This document shows, piece after piece, positions 15,357-24,714 of a DNA stretch of 36,712 nucleotides. Source of the stretch: Aerococcus sp. HMSC062A02. GTDB lineage: Bacteria; Bacillota; Bacilli; Lactobacillales; Aerococcaceae. Every line of letters begins with the position of its first letter. Position 1 is the stretch's first letter. The stretch is from contig NZ_KV797917.1 of assembly GCF_001809535.1 (NCBI RefSeq), forward strand, positions 1 through 36,712, given 5' to 3'. The notes beneath the pieces were generated by a model. It was not told the origin of the DNA. It saw nothing but the letters and a program-made list of their open reading frames with translations, and did no database searches. The position numbers and the translations under genes were made by a program.

Positions 15357-15386
15357 TTGCCTTTTTAGTGGAAACTGTGCTATACT
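15357..15386 (+). promoter_or_regulatory. Promoter of the glg leader RNA
   Basis: TTGCCT (15357-15362), 18 bases, TATACT (15381-15386), with TGC before the -10 giving an extended -10. Start near 15393. It begins inside the stop region of the glyoxalase gene and drives the structured region before glgB. Confidence 0.65.
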
Positions 15387-15392
15387 TATCTC

Positions 15393-15554
15393 GCGATGAG
15401 CTGAGTACACTTAACTGTGTATTGAGAATATAGAGAGCACACGTTGCTTAGCAACACTACAGGAAGTAGGTGCTCGGATAAAGTTGCTGTGAACAGCTTT
15501 ATCCCTTGTCTAGGAGAAAGCGAGAACAATTAACTTTGTTCTCGCTTTTTTTTT
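15393..15554 (+). ncRNA. Structured leader or small RNA upstream of glgBCDA, class unknown
   Basis: About 160 bases of clearly folded RNA. Possible closing helix GATGAG (15395-15400) with CTTGTC (15505-15510). Hairpin AGTACAC/GTGTATT (15404-15423). A three-way element closed by GAGCAC (15435-15440) and GTGCTC (15470-15475) that holds GTTGC/GCAAC and CTAC/GTAG. Hairpin GGATAAA/TTTATCC with inner GCTG/CAGC (15476-15504). It ends in a 13-bp terminator stem (15517-15529 with 15536-15548) and nine T. It matches no riboswitch, T-box, SRP, tmRNA or RNase P signature I know. No good promoter lies between the terminator and glgB, which favours an attenuating leader, but a free small RNA is also possible. 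Confidence 0.6.
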
Positions 15555-15562
15555 AGAAATAA

Positions 15563-15577
15563 ATGCAAGCGTTTTTA
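15563..15577 (+). promoter_or_regulatory. cre-like CcpA site before glgB
   Basis: ATGCAAGCGTTTTTA fits the catabolite-responsive element consensus WTGNNANCGNWNNCW with one mismatch (T for C near the end). It lies downstream of the leader terminator and 22 bases before the glgB ATG, where bound CcpA would act as a roadblock. Carbon control of glycogen genes is plausible; the site itself is inferred. Confidence 0.5.
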
Positions 15578-15598
15578 TAAAAAGGGAGGAGGGAGAAT

Positions 15599-17539
15599 AT
15601 GACGCAATTGACCAAAGACCAACTGGCAACAGAAATGTATTATTTCAATTTAGGCAATCATTTTTCCGCTTATCATTTTCTAGGTGCCAAGCCTTGCCGC
15701 GATGAGTCCGGCCAAGAGGGTTATCGTTTTACAGTCTGGGCTCCCCGGGCTAAGACCGTTGCAATTATTGGAAGCTTTAACCAGTGGCAGGAAGAGACCC
15801 TTGAAGCAGTGGGGGAAACCGGAGCTTGGACCATCTTTAAGGCTGAGGCTAAGGAATGGGACCTCTATAAATTTGTGATCACGGACCAAGCAGGGCGTAA
15901 AAAGGAAAAGCAAGACCCCTTCGCCTTTGCCAGTGAGGTCCCACCCAAGACAGCTTCGGTGATCCAGAACTTGCCCCAGTATGACTGGCAGGATGCCGAG
16001 TGGCTGGCCGAGCGTCGGAAAGCTAAGCGCTATGACCGGCCATTAAACATCTACGAGGTCCATATGTCCTCCTGGCGCCGTCATCCGGATGGGTCGGCTT
16101 ATAGCTTCGATGACTTGAGGAAGGAACTTATTCCTTATGTCAAAGAAATGGGCTATACCCATATCGAATTCATGCCTTTGATGGAGCACCCCTTGGAGGC
16201 TTCATGGGGCTATCAGATTTCGGGCTATTTTTCGATCGCAGGTCGCTTCGGCCACGACTTTGAACCCCTAATGCGTTTTGTGGATGCCTGCCACCAGGCG
16301 GGGATTGGGGTCTTGGTGGATTGGGTGCCCGGCCACTTTGTCCGCAATGATGATGCTCTGGCCTATTACGACGGGACCCCGTGCTTTGAATTTCAAGACC
16401 CTCAGCGTGCGGTTAATAACCGCTGGGGGACCTATAATTTTGACCTAGGCAAGAGCCAAGTCCACAGCTTCTTGATTTCGAACGCTATTTTTTGGCTGGA
16501 GGAGTTCCATGTCGATGGTTTGAGGGTGGATGCCGTCTCTAATATGCTCTACTTGGACTATGATATTGGGGACTGGCAGCCTAACCGCTATGGCAATAAT
16601 GTCAACTTGGAGGGGGTAGACTTCCTCCGCCGTTTGAACCAGGAGATCTTCTTGCGGGATGACTCCTATCTCATGATTGCGGAAGAATCCACGGCTTGGG
16701 ATGGGGTGACCCGCCCCACTTCCGAGGGGGGCTTGGGCTTTAACTTCAAATGGAACATGGGTTGGATGAATGATACCTTGAATTTCTTTAGCTTGGACCC
16801 CATCTATCGGTCTCACAACTATAGGTTAGTGAACTTTACCTTCATGTATATGTTCCATGAGAACTTCATCTTGCCCTTCTCCCACGACGAAGTGGTCCAC
16901 GGCAAGGAGTCCCTCTTAGGGCGGATGCCGGGGCAAACGCGTTATGATGAGTTCTCAAACTTGCGAACACTAGAGGGTTACCGGATGTGCTATCCAGGTA
17001 AGAAATTATCCTTCATGGGCAATGAAATTGGCCAATTCTTAGAGTGGCGCTTCTACAGCCAGCTGGAATGGGAGGACCTGGACCGGCCCTATAACCGGGA
17101 ATACCAGCACTACATCCAGTGCTTGAACCAGCTCTACCAAGACCAAGCAGCCCTCCATCAATTGGACCTGAGCCCAGAAGGCATTCGTTTCCTGGAAGCG
17201 GATGATGACCAGGAGACTACGGCGGCCTTTATCCGAAAGAGCCAAGATCCAGAAGATTTTATTGTGTGTGCTTATAACTTTACCCCCGTGGAACGTCAGA
17301 ATTACCGCTTGGGGGTACCGTATCCAGGAACTTATCGTGTCCTCTTGAACAGTGAAATGCAGGAATTTGGAGGCAATTGGGAATACCAGCAGGAAACTTA
17401 TACGGCAGAGCAAGTGCCCCACCAAGGCTTTGATTATTCGCTATCTGTCGTATTGCCCTCCCTGTCGACCTTCCTATTGAAGCCCGATCAGCTTTTGACG
17501 GAGAGGCCAGAAGCATTAAAGAAAGAAGATTTAGTTTAA
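15599..17539 (+). CDS. glgB: 1,4-alpha-glucan branching enzyme
   Basis: GH13 branching enzyme that makes alpha-1,6 branch points in glycogen. The 646-aa product has an N-terminal CBM48 module ([22 protein letters not shown]), a central TIM barrel and a C-terminal all-beta domain. Catalytic residues are visible: nucleophile Asp311 in GLRVDAVSN, acid/base Glu362 in IAEEST, and His429-Asp430 in FSHDEVVHG. The ATG follows a strong AGGAGGGAG. It is the first gene of glgBCDA; the next start is 29 bp after its stop. Expression is probably governed by the upstream structured RNA with its terminator and by a cre-like site. Confidence 0.96.
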   Translation: MTQLTKDQLATEMYYFNLGNHFSAYHFLGAKPCRDESGQEGYRFTVWAPRAKTVAIIGSFNQWQEETLEAVGETGAWTIFKAEAKEWDLYKFVITDQAGRKKEKQDPFAFASEVPPKTASVIQNLPQYDWQDAEWLAERRKAKRYDRPLNIYEVHMSSWRRHPDGSAYSFDDLRKELIPYVKEMGYTHIEFMPLMEHPLEASWGYQISGYFSIAGRFGHDFEPLMRFVDACHQAGIGVLVDWVPGHFVRNDDALAYYDGTPCFEFQDPQRAVNNRWGTYNFDLGKSQVHSFLISNAIFWLEEFHVDGLRVDAVSNMLYLDYDIGDWQPNRYGNNVNLEGVDFLRRLNQEIFLRDDSYLMIAEESTAWDGVTRPTSEGGLGFNFKWNMGWMNDTLNFFSLDPIYRSHNYRLVNFTFMYMFHENFILPFSHDEVVHGKESLLGRMPGQTRYDEFSNLRTLEGYRMCYPGKKLSFMGNEIGQFLEWRFYSQLEWEDLDRPYNREYQHYIQCLNQLYQDQAALHQLDLSPEGIRFLEADDDQETTAAFIRKSQDPEDFIVCAYNFTPVERQNYRLGVPYPGTYRVLLNSEMQEFGGNWEYQQETYTAEQVPHQGFDYSLSVVLPSLSTFLLKPDQLLTERPEALKKEDLV

Positions 17540-17568
17540 GGAGGGGAAAGAGAGTAATCTCGATCATT

Positions 17569-18711
17569 ATGAAAAAACAACTATTAGCTATGATACTTGC
17601 TGGGGGTAAGGGGACCCGCCTCGGTAAATTAACCAAAGAAATTGCCAAACCAGCTGTTCCTTTTGGAGGCAAATACCGTATTATTGATTTTCCTTTGAGT
17701 AACTGTGCCAATTCTGGCATCAAAAAAGTGGGGGTCATGACCCAGTATGAACCCTTAGTCCTCAATGACCATATTGGGGTGGGAGTGCCTTGGGACTTAG
17801 ATTCTAACGAAGGTGGCGCCTATGTCCTCCAACCTTACTCTTCTACGGAAGATGGGGAAAAATGGTTTAGAGGGACAGCCAATGCTATCTACCAAAACAT
17901 TAACTTTATCGATAGCCAGAAGCCGGAATATGTCTTAGTCCTGTCGGGGGACCATATCTATAAGATGGACTATGAACGCATGCTAGAAGACCATGTGGCC
18001 AACGGGGCAGACTGTACCGTTGCGGTCATTCCGGTGCCCATGGAAGAGGCATCACGCTTTGGGATTATGAATACCGATGACGATGATAAGATTATTGAGT
18101 TTGAAGAGAAACCTGAGCATCCCAAGTCGAACCTAGCTTCCATGGGGATCTATATCTTTACTTGGGACAAGCTGCGGGACTATCTCACTTCAGACCCTGA
18201 AAAAATGGAAGACTTCGGGAAAGACGTGATTCCAGCCTATCTGGACAATGATGAAGCCCTCTATGCTTACTCTTTTGATGGCTATTGGAAGGATGTGGGG
18301 ACCATCGAAAGTCTCTGGGAAGCCAATATGGAATTCCTGGACCCTGACCACCCCCTCAATATTCGCTCAAATGACTGGCCTATTTATAGTAAGAATATCG
18401 TGTCACCTCCTCAATTATTAACGGAAGAAGCGGATGTGACGGAATCCATGGTCTGTGATGGGGCCTTCATTCGTGGTCAGGTCAACCGCTCAGTTATTTC
18501 ACAAGACGTGAAGATCGGCAAAGACAGCCAAGTGGAGAAATCAATCCTGATGACTGGGGCGCGTGTGGGACAAAATGCCGTGATTAAGTATGCTATTCTC
18601 GGGGAAGGCGCCCAAATTGCGGACAATGCCCAAGTGATTGGGACCCCAGAAGAAATTAAAGTCGTCGGCTATGAAGAAGTAGTGGGAGGTAGCGACAATG
18701 AAGAAGAATAA
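17569..18711 (+). CDS. glgC: Glucose-1-phosphate adenylyltransferase, catalytic subunit
   Basis: ADP-glucose pyrophosphorylase, making ADP-glucose from ATP and glucose-1-phosphate, the committed step of glycogen synthesis. The 380-aa protein has the nucleotidyltransferase fold with LAGGKGTRL (10-18), [11 protein letters not shown], the [10 protein letters not shown] metal and catalytic stretch, YWKDVGT, and a C-terminal left-handed beta-helix. The ribosome site AAGGAGG is unusually far from the ATG (about 24 bases), but a GAGA/TCTC mini-hairpin with a GTAA loop between them would shorten the distance. It works with GlgD, whose gene overlaps its last 14 bases. Confidence 0.96.
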   Translation: MKKQLLAMILAGGKGTRLGKLTKEIAKPAVPFGGKYRIIDFPLSNCANSGIKKVGVMTQYEPLVLNDHIGVGVPWDLDSNEGGAYVLQPYSSTEDGEKWFRGTANAIYQNINFIDSQKPEYVLVLSGDHIYKMDYERMLEDHVANGADCTVAVIPVPMEEASRFGIMNTDDDDKIIEFEEKPEHPKSNLASMGIYIFTWDKLRDYLTSDPEKMEDFGKDVIPAYLDNDEALYAYSFDGYWKDVGTIESLWEANMEFLDPDHPLNIRSNDWPIYSKNIVSPPQLLTEEADVTESMVCDGAFIRGQVNRSVISQDVKIGKDSQVEKSILMTGARVGQNAVIKYAILGEGAQIADNAQVIGTPEEIKVVGYEEVVGGSDNEEE

Positions 18712-19843
18712 ATTAAGTGCCATTATTAATATGACTGAAGATGATAACAAGCTAGCTCCGCTGACGGATAGTCGGCCAATTGGCGCCCTGCCTTTTGCCT
18801 GCCGCTATCGCCTTCTAGATTTTACCCTGTCGAGCTTGTCACACGCCGATGTGCGCTCAGCAGCTATCTTCATTAATGAAACGGGTCGGTCCGTCTATGA
18901 CCACATCCGCAGCGGCCAGGCTTGGGACCTGGATACGAATTCAGGCGGGATCTTCACTTATTCGCAGATGAAGCATAAGAAGGCTCTCTATGAAGCGGCC
19001 AGCCGGATTGGTGACTTCTATGAAGACCACAAGATCTTTATCGAACGGGCCAATAGCGAGTATGTCTTTATTTCGGGGTCTAAGATCCTATCTAGCGTCA
19101 ACTTAGTGGACATGCTGGATACTTTTGAAGCGGGCAGCGCCGAAGTGATGCGGATGTATGCTAAGAAGGAAAAGAGTTTCGTCGAATATCATCCTGATGA
19201 GAATTTATTGACCATCGATGACAAGGGCTATGTGACTGACCTGGCTAAGGAAGGCGTTACGCCAATTGAAGGCGAAACAGTTAACTTCGATATGAACATG
19301 ACCATCATGCCTGCCAATATCTTGCTTGAAATTATTGACAAGGCCAATGCGGAGAACCTCAATGATAATCTCGACCAAATTATTGAGAAATATCTCCTGG
19401 ATTATACCGTCCAAGCTTATGAACACAAGGGCTTTGTGGCCAATATTGATTCCGTTAAGGCCTATTATGATACCAGTCTCTCCATGCTGGAAGGGGAAGC
19501 CTTCACTAGCCTTTTCCACACTGAGTTGCCGATTATTACCCGGACCCATAATGGGGCTCCAACTTATTACGGCAAAAAGGCTGAGGTTCACAATGCACAG
19601 ATCGCGACCCATACCGATATCCGAGGTAAGATTTCCCACTCGCAAATTTCACGCAAGGTTGAGGTTCATGAGGGGGCAGAAGTCGAGAATTCTATCCTCT
19701 TCCAAGGCTGTGTCATTGAAGAGGGCGCCCGGGTCAAGCATGCCATCCTGGATAAGCGGGTCTATGTTGAGGCCGAGGCTGTGGTCGAAGGAACGCCCGA
19801 AGAGCCCCTAGTGGTTGCTAAGAATACACGGATTAAAGCCTAA
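18698..19843 (+). CDS. glgD: ADP-glucose pyrophosphorylase regulatory subunit
   Basis: A 381-aa GlgC paralogue that pairs with GlgC to form the active heteromeric enzyme in Firmicutes. It keeps the fold ([20 protein letters not shown] and the C-terminal beta-helix) but has lost the catalytic signatures: the GGxGxRL loop is replaced by [11 protein letters not shown], and the SGDH stretch reads SGSKIL. It is therefore a regulatory, not catalytic, subunit. The start overlaps glgC by 14 bases and is served by GGGAGGT seven bases upstream, so the two are translated together. Confidence 0.95.
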   Translation: MKKNKLSAIINMTEDDNKLAPLTDSRPIGALPFACRYRLLDFTLSSLSHADVRSAAIFINETGRSVYDHIRSGQAWDLDTNSGGIFTYSQMKHKKALYEAASRIGDFYEDHKIFIERANSEYVFISGSKILSSVNLVDMLDTFEAGSAEVMRMYAKKEKSFVEYHPDENLLTIDDKGYVTDLAKEGVTPIEGETVNFDMNMTIMPANILLEIIDKANAENLNDNLDQIIEKYLLDYTVQAYEHKGFVANIDSVKAYYDTSLSMLEGEAFTSLFHTELPIITRTHNGAPTYYGKKAEVHNAQIATHTDIRGKISHSQISRKVEVHEGAEVENSILFQGCVIEEGARVKHAILDKRVYVEAEAVVEGTPEEPLVVAKNTRIKA

Positions 19844-19867
19844 TGCAATAGTTTAAAGGAGACAAAA

Positions 19868-21313
19868 ATGAAAATTTTATTTGCTTCAGCTGAAGCAGCC
19901 CCCTTTTTTAAAACAGGGGGCTTGGGCGATGTGTCCTATGCCCTGCCTAAGGCCCTAAAAGCCCAGGGCATTGATGTTCGGGTAGTCCTTCCTTATTACA
20001 CCCTCATGTCTGAGGAGTATAAGGAAGCTTGTGAAGACCTTTTGAATTTCCAAGTGGAGATGGGCTACCAACGTCAAGCTTATGTAGGGATCAAACGCCT
20101 GATTTTAGACGATTTAACCTATTACTTTGTGGATAATTTGGATTATTTCAATCGACCTTCCTTGTATGGTTATGAGGATGACTGTGAACGCTTTGCCTTC
20201 TTTGACTTAGCTGTGATTGAAATGATGCAGAAAGTAGACTTTATTCCAAACATTATCCATGTCAATGACTGGCAGACGGCCATGATTCCTGCCCTCCTAG
20301 TGGACAAGTACCATTGGCTGGAAGATTACCGCGATATCCGTAAGGTCCTGACCATCCACAATATTCAATTCCAGGGTTGGACGGACAAGGAAGCCCTTTA
20401 CTCTTATTTCAATACGACGGACGCTACCTTCCACGACAAGGGTTGTGAGCACCATGGCGCGGTTAACTATCTCAAAGGGGGTATTAACTTCTCCGATATT
20501 GTGACAACAGTGAGTCCCCGCTATGCTGGTGAGATCCAGACGCCAGAATTCGGTGAGGGACTAGATGCCTGCTTGCGTGACAACCACTTTAAGATTCGGG
20601 GGATTATTAACGGTATTGACTATGACTTAAATAATCCGAAAACAGATCCGAATCTAGCGGTGAATTATGACGCTCAGACTGTCCAGTCCGCTAAGCTTAA
20701 GAATAAGATTAAGCTCCAGGAGCGAGTTGGACTAGCTAAAGACCCAGATGCAGTTCTATTGGGCCTGGTGTCACGGCTGACACCGCAGAAGGGCATGCAG
20801 TTGATCCAGGAGAAGGCGGAAGAGCTCTTGAATACGCGCCGGGTCCAAGTCTTGGTTTTGGGAACGGGAGACGATGAATTTGAACACTCTTTCCGTTACT
20901 TTGAGCACAAGTATCCAGGCCGCTTTTGTGCCTATATTGACTTTGACATCCACCTGGCCCAACAGATCTATGCGGGTTCTGACCTCTTCTTGATGCCGAG
21001 TGCCTTTGAACCCTGTGGCCTGTCCCAGATGATTGCTATGCGCTACGGAACCCTGCCCCTAGTCCATGAGGTGGGAGGCTTGGCCGATACAGTTGAACCC
21101 TACAACCACTTTACAGGCGAGGGAACTGGCTTTAGCTTCAACCAATTCAATGGCCGCGACTTCTTGAAGATTCTTAACTATGCGGTTGATGTTTATGAGC
21201 ATGATAAGAAGGCCTGGCAAGCTTTGATCCAAGAGGCCATGAGCCGCGATTTCAGCTGGCAAGGACCGGCTGAAGATTATATCCAAGTCTACCAATCCTT
21301 ATTGGAAGCCTAA
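19868..21313 (+). CDS. glgA: Glycogen synthase (GT5)
   Basis: Transfers glucose from ADP-glucose to the growing alpha-1,4 chain. The 481-aa GT-B enzyme shows the N-terminal ADP-glucose motif KTGGLGDV (15-22), the HVNDWQTA region, and the C-terminal E-x7-E-like stretch around Glu381 in FEPCGLSQM. AAAGGAG precedes the ATG. It is the last gene of the operon, followed by a strong GC-rich hairpin. No glycogen phosphorylase or amylopullulanase gene follows, unlike the longer glg operons of several lactobacilli, so breakdown enzymes must be encoded elsewhere. Confidence 0.96.
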   Translation: MKILFASAEAAPFFKTGGLGDVSYALPKALKAQGIDVRVVLPYYTLMSEEYKEACEDLLNFQVEMGYQRQAYVGIKRLILDDLTYYFVDNLDYFNRPSLYGYEDDCERFAFFDLAVIEMMQKVDFIPNIIHVNDWQTAMIPALLVDKYHWLEDYRDIRKVLTIHNIQFQGWTDKEALYSYFNTTDATFHDKGCEHHGAVNYLKGGINFSDIVTTVSPRYAGEIQTPEFGEGLDACLRDNHFKIRGIINGIDYDLNNPKTDPNLAVNYDAQTVQSAKLKNKIKLQERVGLAKDPDAVLLGLVSRLTPQKGMQLIQEKAEELLNTRRVQVLVLGTGDDEFEHSFRYFEHKYPGRFCAYIDFDIHLAQQIYAGSDLFLMPSAFEPCGLSQMIAMRYGTLPLVHEVGGLADTVEPYNHFTGEGTGFSFNQFNGRDFLKILNYAVDVYEHDKKAWQALIQEAMSRDFSWQGPAEDYIQVYQSLLEA

Positions 21314-21317
21314 AATA

Positions 21318-21357
21318 AAAGGCCCTGCCCCCAGTCAAGTTCTGGGGCAGGGCCTTT
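21318..21357. terminator. Bidirectional GC-rich terminator after glgA
   Basis: Perfect 14-bp stem AAAGGCCCTGCCCC (21318-21331) with its complement (21344-21357). Only three T follow on the plus strand, while the minus strand continues with TTTTATTTTA, so it may be more efficient for the convergent hydrolase gene. Confidence 0.85.
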
Positions 21358-21368
21358 GTGTTGGATGA

Positions 21369-22682
21369 TTAACATCGGTTGGTCTGATAGAGGGTAGAGA
21401 GGAAGGCTTTGGCGCCTGCTTTAAGACAGGCTTCGTCGAAGTCGAAGGCATCGTTGTGGTTGCCGGCAGCTAGGGGGCAGGCGAGGACAGCGTAGGTTGC
21501 CTGGCCGCCCTGGTCTTGGACGGCTTGCATCATATAGGCGAAGTCATCGGTCGCTCCGCGGTTGGCATATTGGCGGTAGGAATGGTCGAAGTCGGGGACT
21601 GCCTTGCTAGCCTGGTAGACCTTTTCGGCGAATTCGCGGCTGGCCTGGGCATTGATGGAGCCGCCGACGATTTCTAGCTCATACTGGCAGTCATAGATCT
21701 CACAGGCTGCTCGAATGGAGGTCACCGCCTTGTCATAGAGGTGCTGGTTGACTTCCCGGCTGGGCCCCCGGGTCTCGGCTTCAAAGTAACAGAAGTCGGG
21801 AATGACATTGCGTCCGGTTCCACCGTTAATGGTCCCGATATTGAGTCGGCCATTGCCATGGGAATCCTGGAAAAACATGTTCATATTGGCGATGGCAGAG
21901 GTGGCTGCGAGAATGGCATTGTGACCAGACTCTGGGGCCAGGCCAGCATGGGCCGACCGACCGTGGATGCTGACATTGAATTTACTAGTGGCGTAGAGGC
22001 CGGACCAGTCGCTATAGAAGGCCAGCTCATTCTCGGGGCTCTTCAGGATATGGCAGGCTAGGAGGTAGTCAACACCTTCTAAGACGCCTGCCTCGACCAT
22101 GGCCCGGGCCCCGCGTACCCCTTCTTCGGCGATTTGGAAGATAAAGCTAATTTTCCCGCAAAAATCTTTCTGGTAACGGTGGACCAGTTTGGCGAGCACG
22201 AGGCCGATAGCTGTATGGCCGTCATGACCGCAGCCGTGCATGGCATCCGGATTCTTTGACCGGAAGCCGGCTTGGTTAGGGAAGTGGTCGGCTTTCAGTG
22301 TTTCATGGAGGTCATTGGCATCGATATCGAAGCGGAAGGCCAGGTGGGGCCCCGGTCGACCTGTATCAATTTGGGCGATTGCTCCAGGAAAGCCAGCCAT
22401 CTGCCGGATAATCTGAGGATCAGCCCCTTGGTCGATGGCGCGGTCCCTGGCTGCTTGGCGACTAGCATAGTCAGGGCGCCCCCAGGCAAAGTCGGGATTG
22501 ACCAGGTCAGGACCGAAGTGGACTGGAATCCCGGCTTCTTCTAGGTAAGTGATGATTTGTGAAGTCGTTCGAAATTCCAACCAGGCTGTCTCCGGATACT
22601 GGTGGAAGTCCCGCCTCAGCTGGATCAAGTCCTCCTCCATGTCATCAACTGCCGTTAATAAAGCCTCTAAGTCCCCATTCAT
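21369..22682 (-). CDS. M20-family amidohydrolase, AbgA-like
   Basis: A 437-aa metal-dependent amidohydrolase. It looks close to AbgA, the A subunit of p-aminobenzoyl-glutamate hydrolase: LRRDFHQYPETAWLEFRT near the N-terminus, DTGRPGPHLAFRFDIDAND, the metal motif MHGCGHDGHTAIG (Cys151, His153) and catalytic Glu186-Glu187 in QIAEEG, with GARAMV following. These enzymes cleave amide bonds of acyl or aryl amino acids. The true substrate here is unknown, and no AbgB partner or AbgT transporter lies nearby. GGGAG stands seven bases before the ATG. It converges on glgA and is divergent to the aspartate kinase gene. Confidence 0.85.
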   Translation of the reverse strand: MNGDLEALLTAVDDMEEDLIQLRRDFHQYPETAWLEFRTTSQIITYLEEAGIPVHFGPDLVNPDFAWGRPDYASRQAARDRAIDQGADPQIIRQMAGFPGAIAQIDTGRPGPHLAFRFDIDANDLHETLKADHFPNQAGFRSKNPDAMHGCGHDGHTAIGLVLAKLVHRYQKDFCGKISFIFQIAEEGVRGARAMVEAGVLEGVDYLLACHILKSPENELAFYSDWSGLYATSKFNVSIHGRSAHAGLAPESGHNAILAATSAIANMNMFFQDSHGNGRLNIGTINGGTGRNVIPDFCYFEAETRGPSREVNQHLYDKAVTSIRAACEIYDCQYELEIVGGSINAQASREFAEKVYQASKAVPDFDHSYRQYANRGATDDFAYMMQAVQDQGGQATYAVLACPLAAGNHNDAFDFDEACLKAGAKAFLSTLYQTNRC

Positions 22683-22784
22683 TGTTATTCTCCCTTTCTC
22701 CTAGCGTTCAAAATATAATACCTCTACCATAGCCTAAAGGCCGTCGAAAAACAATACTTTCCTGAAAAAGCCAATGAAAGATTC

Positions 22785-22813
22785 TTGTCTAGCAGGAACA
22801 GGTATGATATATT
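22785..22813 (+). promoter_or_regulatory. Promoter of the aspartate kinase gene
   Basis: TTGTCT (22785-22790), 17 bases, TATATT (22808-22813). The resulting leader is only about 35 bases, too short for a lysine riboswitch, and it excludes the longer coding start at 22774. Confidence 0.6.
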
Positions 22814-22854
22814 ATAGAGAAATGAGAAAATTAAACATGAATGAGGTTATGCTG

Positions 22855-24219
22855 ATGAAAGTGATTAAATTTGGTGGAAGCTCGGTGGCTAGTGCTGAGC
22901 AGATTAAAAAAATTAAAGATATCATTGTAAGTGACGCTGACCGACGTATCGTGGTCGTTTCGGCTCCTGGTAAGCGTTTTCCAGAAGATACCAAGGTGAC
23001 CGACCTCTTAATCGACTTAGCTTCTCAGGTGCTTAATGGGAATAAGGGGGTCTCTCATGTCTTTAATCAAATTGTCAACCGTTACAAAGAAATTGCGACG
23101 GACCTGGCCATTGATGAGGATATTGTGAGTGAAATTTCCCACAGCCTGCAAGAGCTGATTGAAGGGGACACGACGGAAGAATCTTATTTCATGGACGCTT
23201 TGAAAGCCAGCGGGGAAGATAATAGTGCCAAACTCATTGCCGCCTACCTGCGCTCAGAAGGCATTCCTGCCCGCTATATTAGCCCGAAGGAAGCGGGCCT
23301 CTACTTATCCGACGAGCCGGGCAATGCCCAAATCTTGCCCGAATCCTATCAAAATCTCTTTGCCTTGAGAGACTATGACGAGATTATTATTTTCCCAGGC
23401 TTCTTCGGCTTTACCAAGACTGGCAAGCTGGTGACCTTCTCACGCGGGGGGAGCGATGTGACCGGGGCTATCCTGGCTAATGGGGTCAAGGCGACCTTGT
23501 ATGAAAACTTTACTGATGTGGATTGTATCTATTCAGCCAGCCCAAGTATTATCGAGAAGCCAGTGCCGATTGAAGACTTAACCTATACCGAAATGCGAGA
23601 ACTCTCTTATTCTGGCTTCTCTGTTGTCCACGATGAAGCCCTCTATCCTGCTTTTGCGGAAGGGATTCCCGTTGTGGTCAAGAACACGAATAATCCAACA
23701 GCGCCAGGGACTAAGATCACCCGGACGCGGTCTGAATCTGAATACCCCCTCGCTGGCGTTGCTAGCAAGTCTGGTTTTGCTTCCATCTACATCAGCAAGT
23801 ACATGATGAACCGGGAAGTTGGCTTCATCAACCGGGTCCTGGATGTCTTGGAAGATTATAATATCAGTTTGGAACACATTGTTTCGGGGATCGACGACAT
23901 TGATATTGTCTTCAAGGAAGAAATGATTACTGCTAAGCAGTTCCAAGACCTCTTAGTGGAGATCAAGGTCAAGACAGCAGCCGACGTGGTGGAAAAACGG
24001 GACAATCTTTGCTTAGTTATGCTGGTGGGGCAAAATATGCGACATAAGATTGGACTGATGGCTCGGGCAACCAAGGCCTTAGGTGAAGCTCAGGTTAATA
24101 TCGACATGATCAACCAAGGTTCATCCGAGAATTCCATTATGTTTGGTATCAACGAAAATGAAGAAGAACGCGCCGTTGCCGCTATCTATAAGGAATTTTT
24201 CGAATCTGATAATAAATAA
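22855..24219 (+). CDS. Aspartate kinase
   Basis: Phosphorylates aspartate, the entry to the lysine, threonine and methionine branch and to diaminopimelate or lysine for the cell wall. The 454-aa monofunctional enzyme starts MKVIKFGGSS, the family hallmark, has GFTKTGKLVTFSRGGSD in the kinase domain, and two C-terminal ACT domains (about 300-450), the sites of feedback control. I chose the ATG at 22855, the canonical start with GAGG eight bases upstream. Upstream in-frame ATGs at 22837 and 22849 cannot be excluded. It is transcribed alone, with its own promoter and terminator. Which amino acid inhibits it cannot be told by eye. Confidence 0.92.
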   Translation: MKVIKFGGSSVASAEQIKKIKDIIVSDADRRIVVVSAPGKRFPEDTKVTDLLIDLASQVLNGNKGVSHVFNQIVNRYKEIATDLAIDEDIVSEISHSLQELIEGDTTEESYFMDALKASGEDNSAKLIAAYLRSEGIPARYISPKEAGLYLSDEPGNAQILPESYQNLFALRDYDEIIIFPGFFGFTKTGKLVTFSRGGSDVTGAILANGVKATLYENFTDVDCIYSASPSIIEKPVPIEDLTYTEMRELSYSGFSVVHDEALYPAFAEGIPVVVKNTNNPTAPGTKITRTRSESEYPLAGVASKSGFASIYISKYMMNREVGFINRVLDVLEDYNISLEHIVSGIDDIDIVFKEEMITAKQFQDLLVEIKVKTAADVVEKRDNLCLVMLVGQNMRHKIGLMARATKALGEAQVNIDMINQGSSENSIMFGINENEEERAVAAIYKEFFESDNK

Positions 24220-24234
24220 AGAATTAATTTAACT

Positions 24235-24259
24235 AGGGAAGCTGAGTCTTCCCTTTTTT
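24235..24259 (+). terminator. Terminator of the aspartate kinase gene
   Basis: AGGGAAG (24235-24241), six-base loop, CTTCCCT (24248-24254), then five more T. Confidence 0.85.
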
Positions 24260-24280
24260 AATTTAAACTAAATAGTACAT

Positions 24281-24458
24281 ATGAGCATCCGTTGCGCTTT
24301 TGAATTTGATCGTTATAGAGCCATGGCACCGGCTCGAGCCAAGGTCACTCGCCTAGCGAGCTTCAAACGTCTAGTACGGCTAACGCCTACTATACGTAAT
24401 TCACATCGCTTGCTTGTTCATGGCTAACGATCAAATTCAAAGCTCCACTACTGCTCAT
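24281..24458. repeat. 178-bp inverted-repeat intergenic element
   Basis: Begins ATGAGCA (24281-24287) and ends TGCTCAT (24452-24458). Moving inward, both arms share TTTGAATTTGATCGTTA (read on the strand of each arm), and then CCATG. The arms are about 40 bases and imperfect between the shared blocks. The centre holds a CTCG/CGAG hairpin (about 24348-24360) and a longer CGTCTAGTACGGC/GCCTACTATACG hairpin. No open frame for a transposase is present. Single arms of the same family occur at 28039-28080 and 36666-36712. It resembles a MITE or another palindromic intergenic repeat. No target-site duplication was evident. Confidence 0.7.
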
Positions 24459-24514
24459 AATTAATTAAAGCTCCTTATCCAATACTAAAAAGGATGGTAG
24501 CTTGTATTATTTAA

Positions 24515-24620
24515 ATTCATTGAAATCCATAAAAATATCCCTTTAGAGTAGATTCTGCTTGTAGCATATTTACTCTAAAGGGAAAATTTAATTTCAATCG
24601 TTCAATGATAGTTGCTGTGG
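24515..24620. other. Nested hairpin in a 256-bp gene-free stretch
   Basis: A perfect 12-bp stem CCCTTTAGAGTA (24539-24550) with TACTCTAAAGGG (24571-24582) and a 20-base loop, flanked further out by TCATTGAA/TTCAATGA and ATTGAAAT/ATTTCAAT matches. On the minus strand the stem is followed by ATATTTTTATG, so it could end a transcript from the right, but the nearest minus-strand gene ends about 130 bp away at 24715. The rest of 24459-24714 shows no gene. Confidence 0.45.
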
Positions 24621-24714
24621 GCTAATTGAGCCTTATTAAGCTTCAGGTATATTATGCATCGACTCAATCGAATGAAAATAACTTTGCTTATGTTTTAGGA
24701 AACCCAAACTCTGC

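Noticed and set aside
15393-15554. T-box, SRP RNA, or known riboswitch before glgB
   Set aside because: No TGGNACCGCG T-box bulge, no GGAAGNAGC SRP apical loop and no conserved core of the TPP, SAM, lysine, purine, FMN or ydaO classes was found. 6S RNA cannot be ruled out by eye.
22774-22854. Longer N-terminus for aspartate kinase
   Set aside because: It includes the likely promoter, and the family starts at MKVIKFGG with a ribosome site before it.
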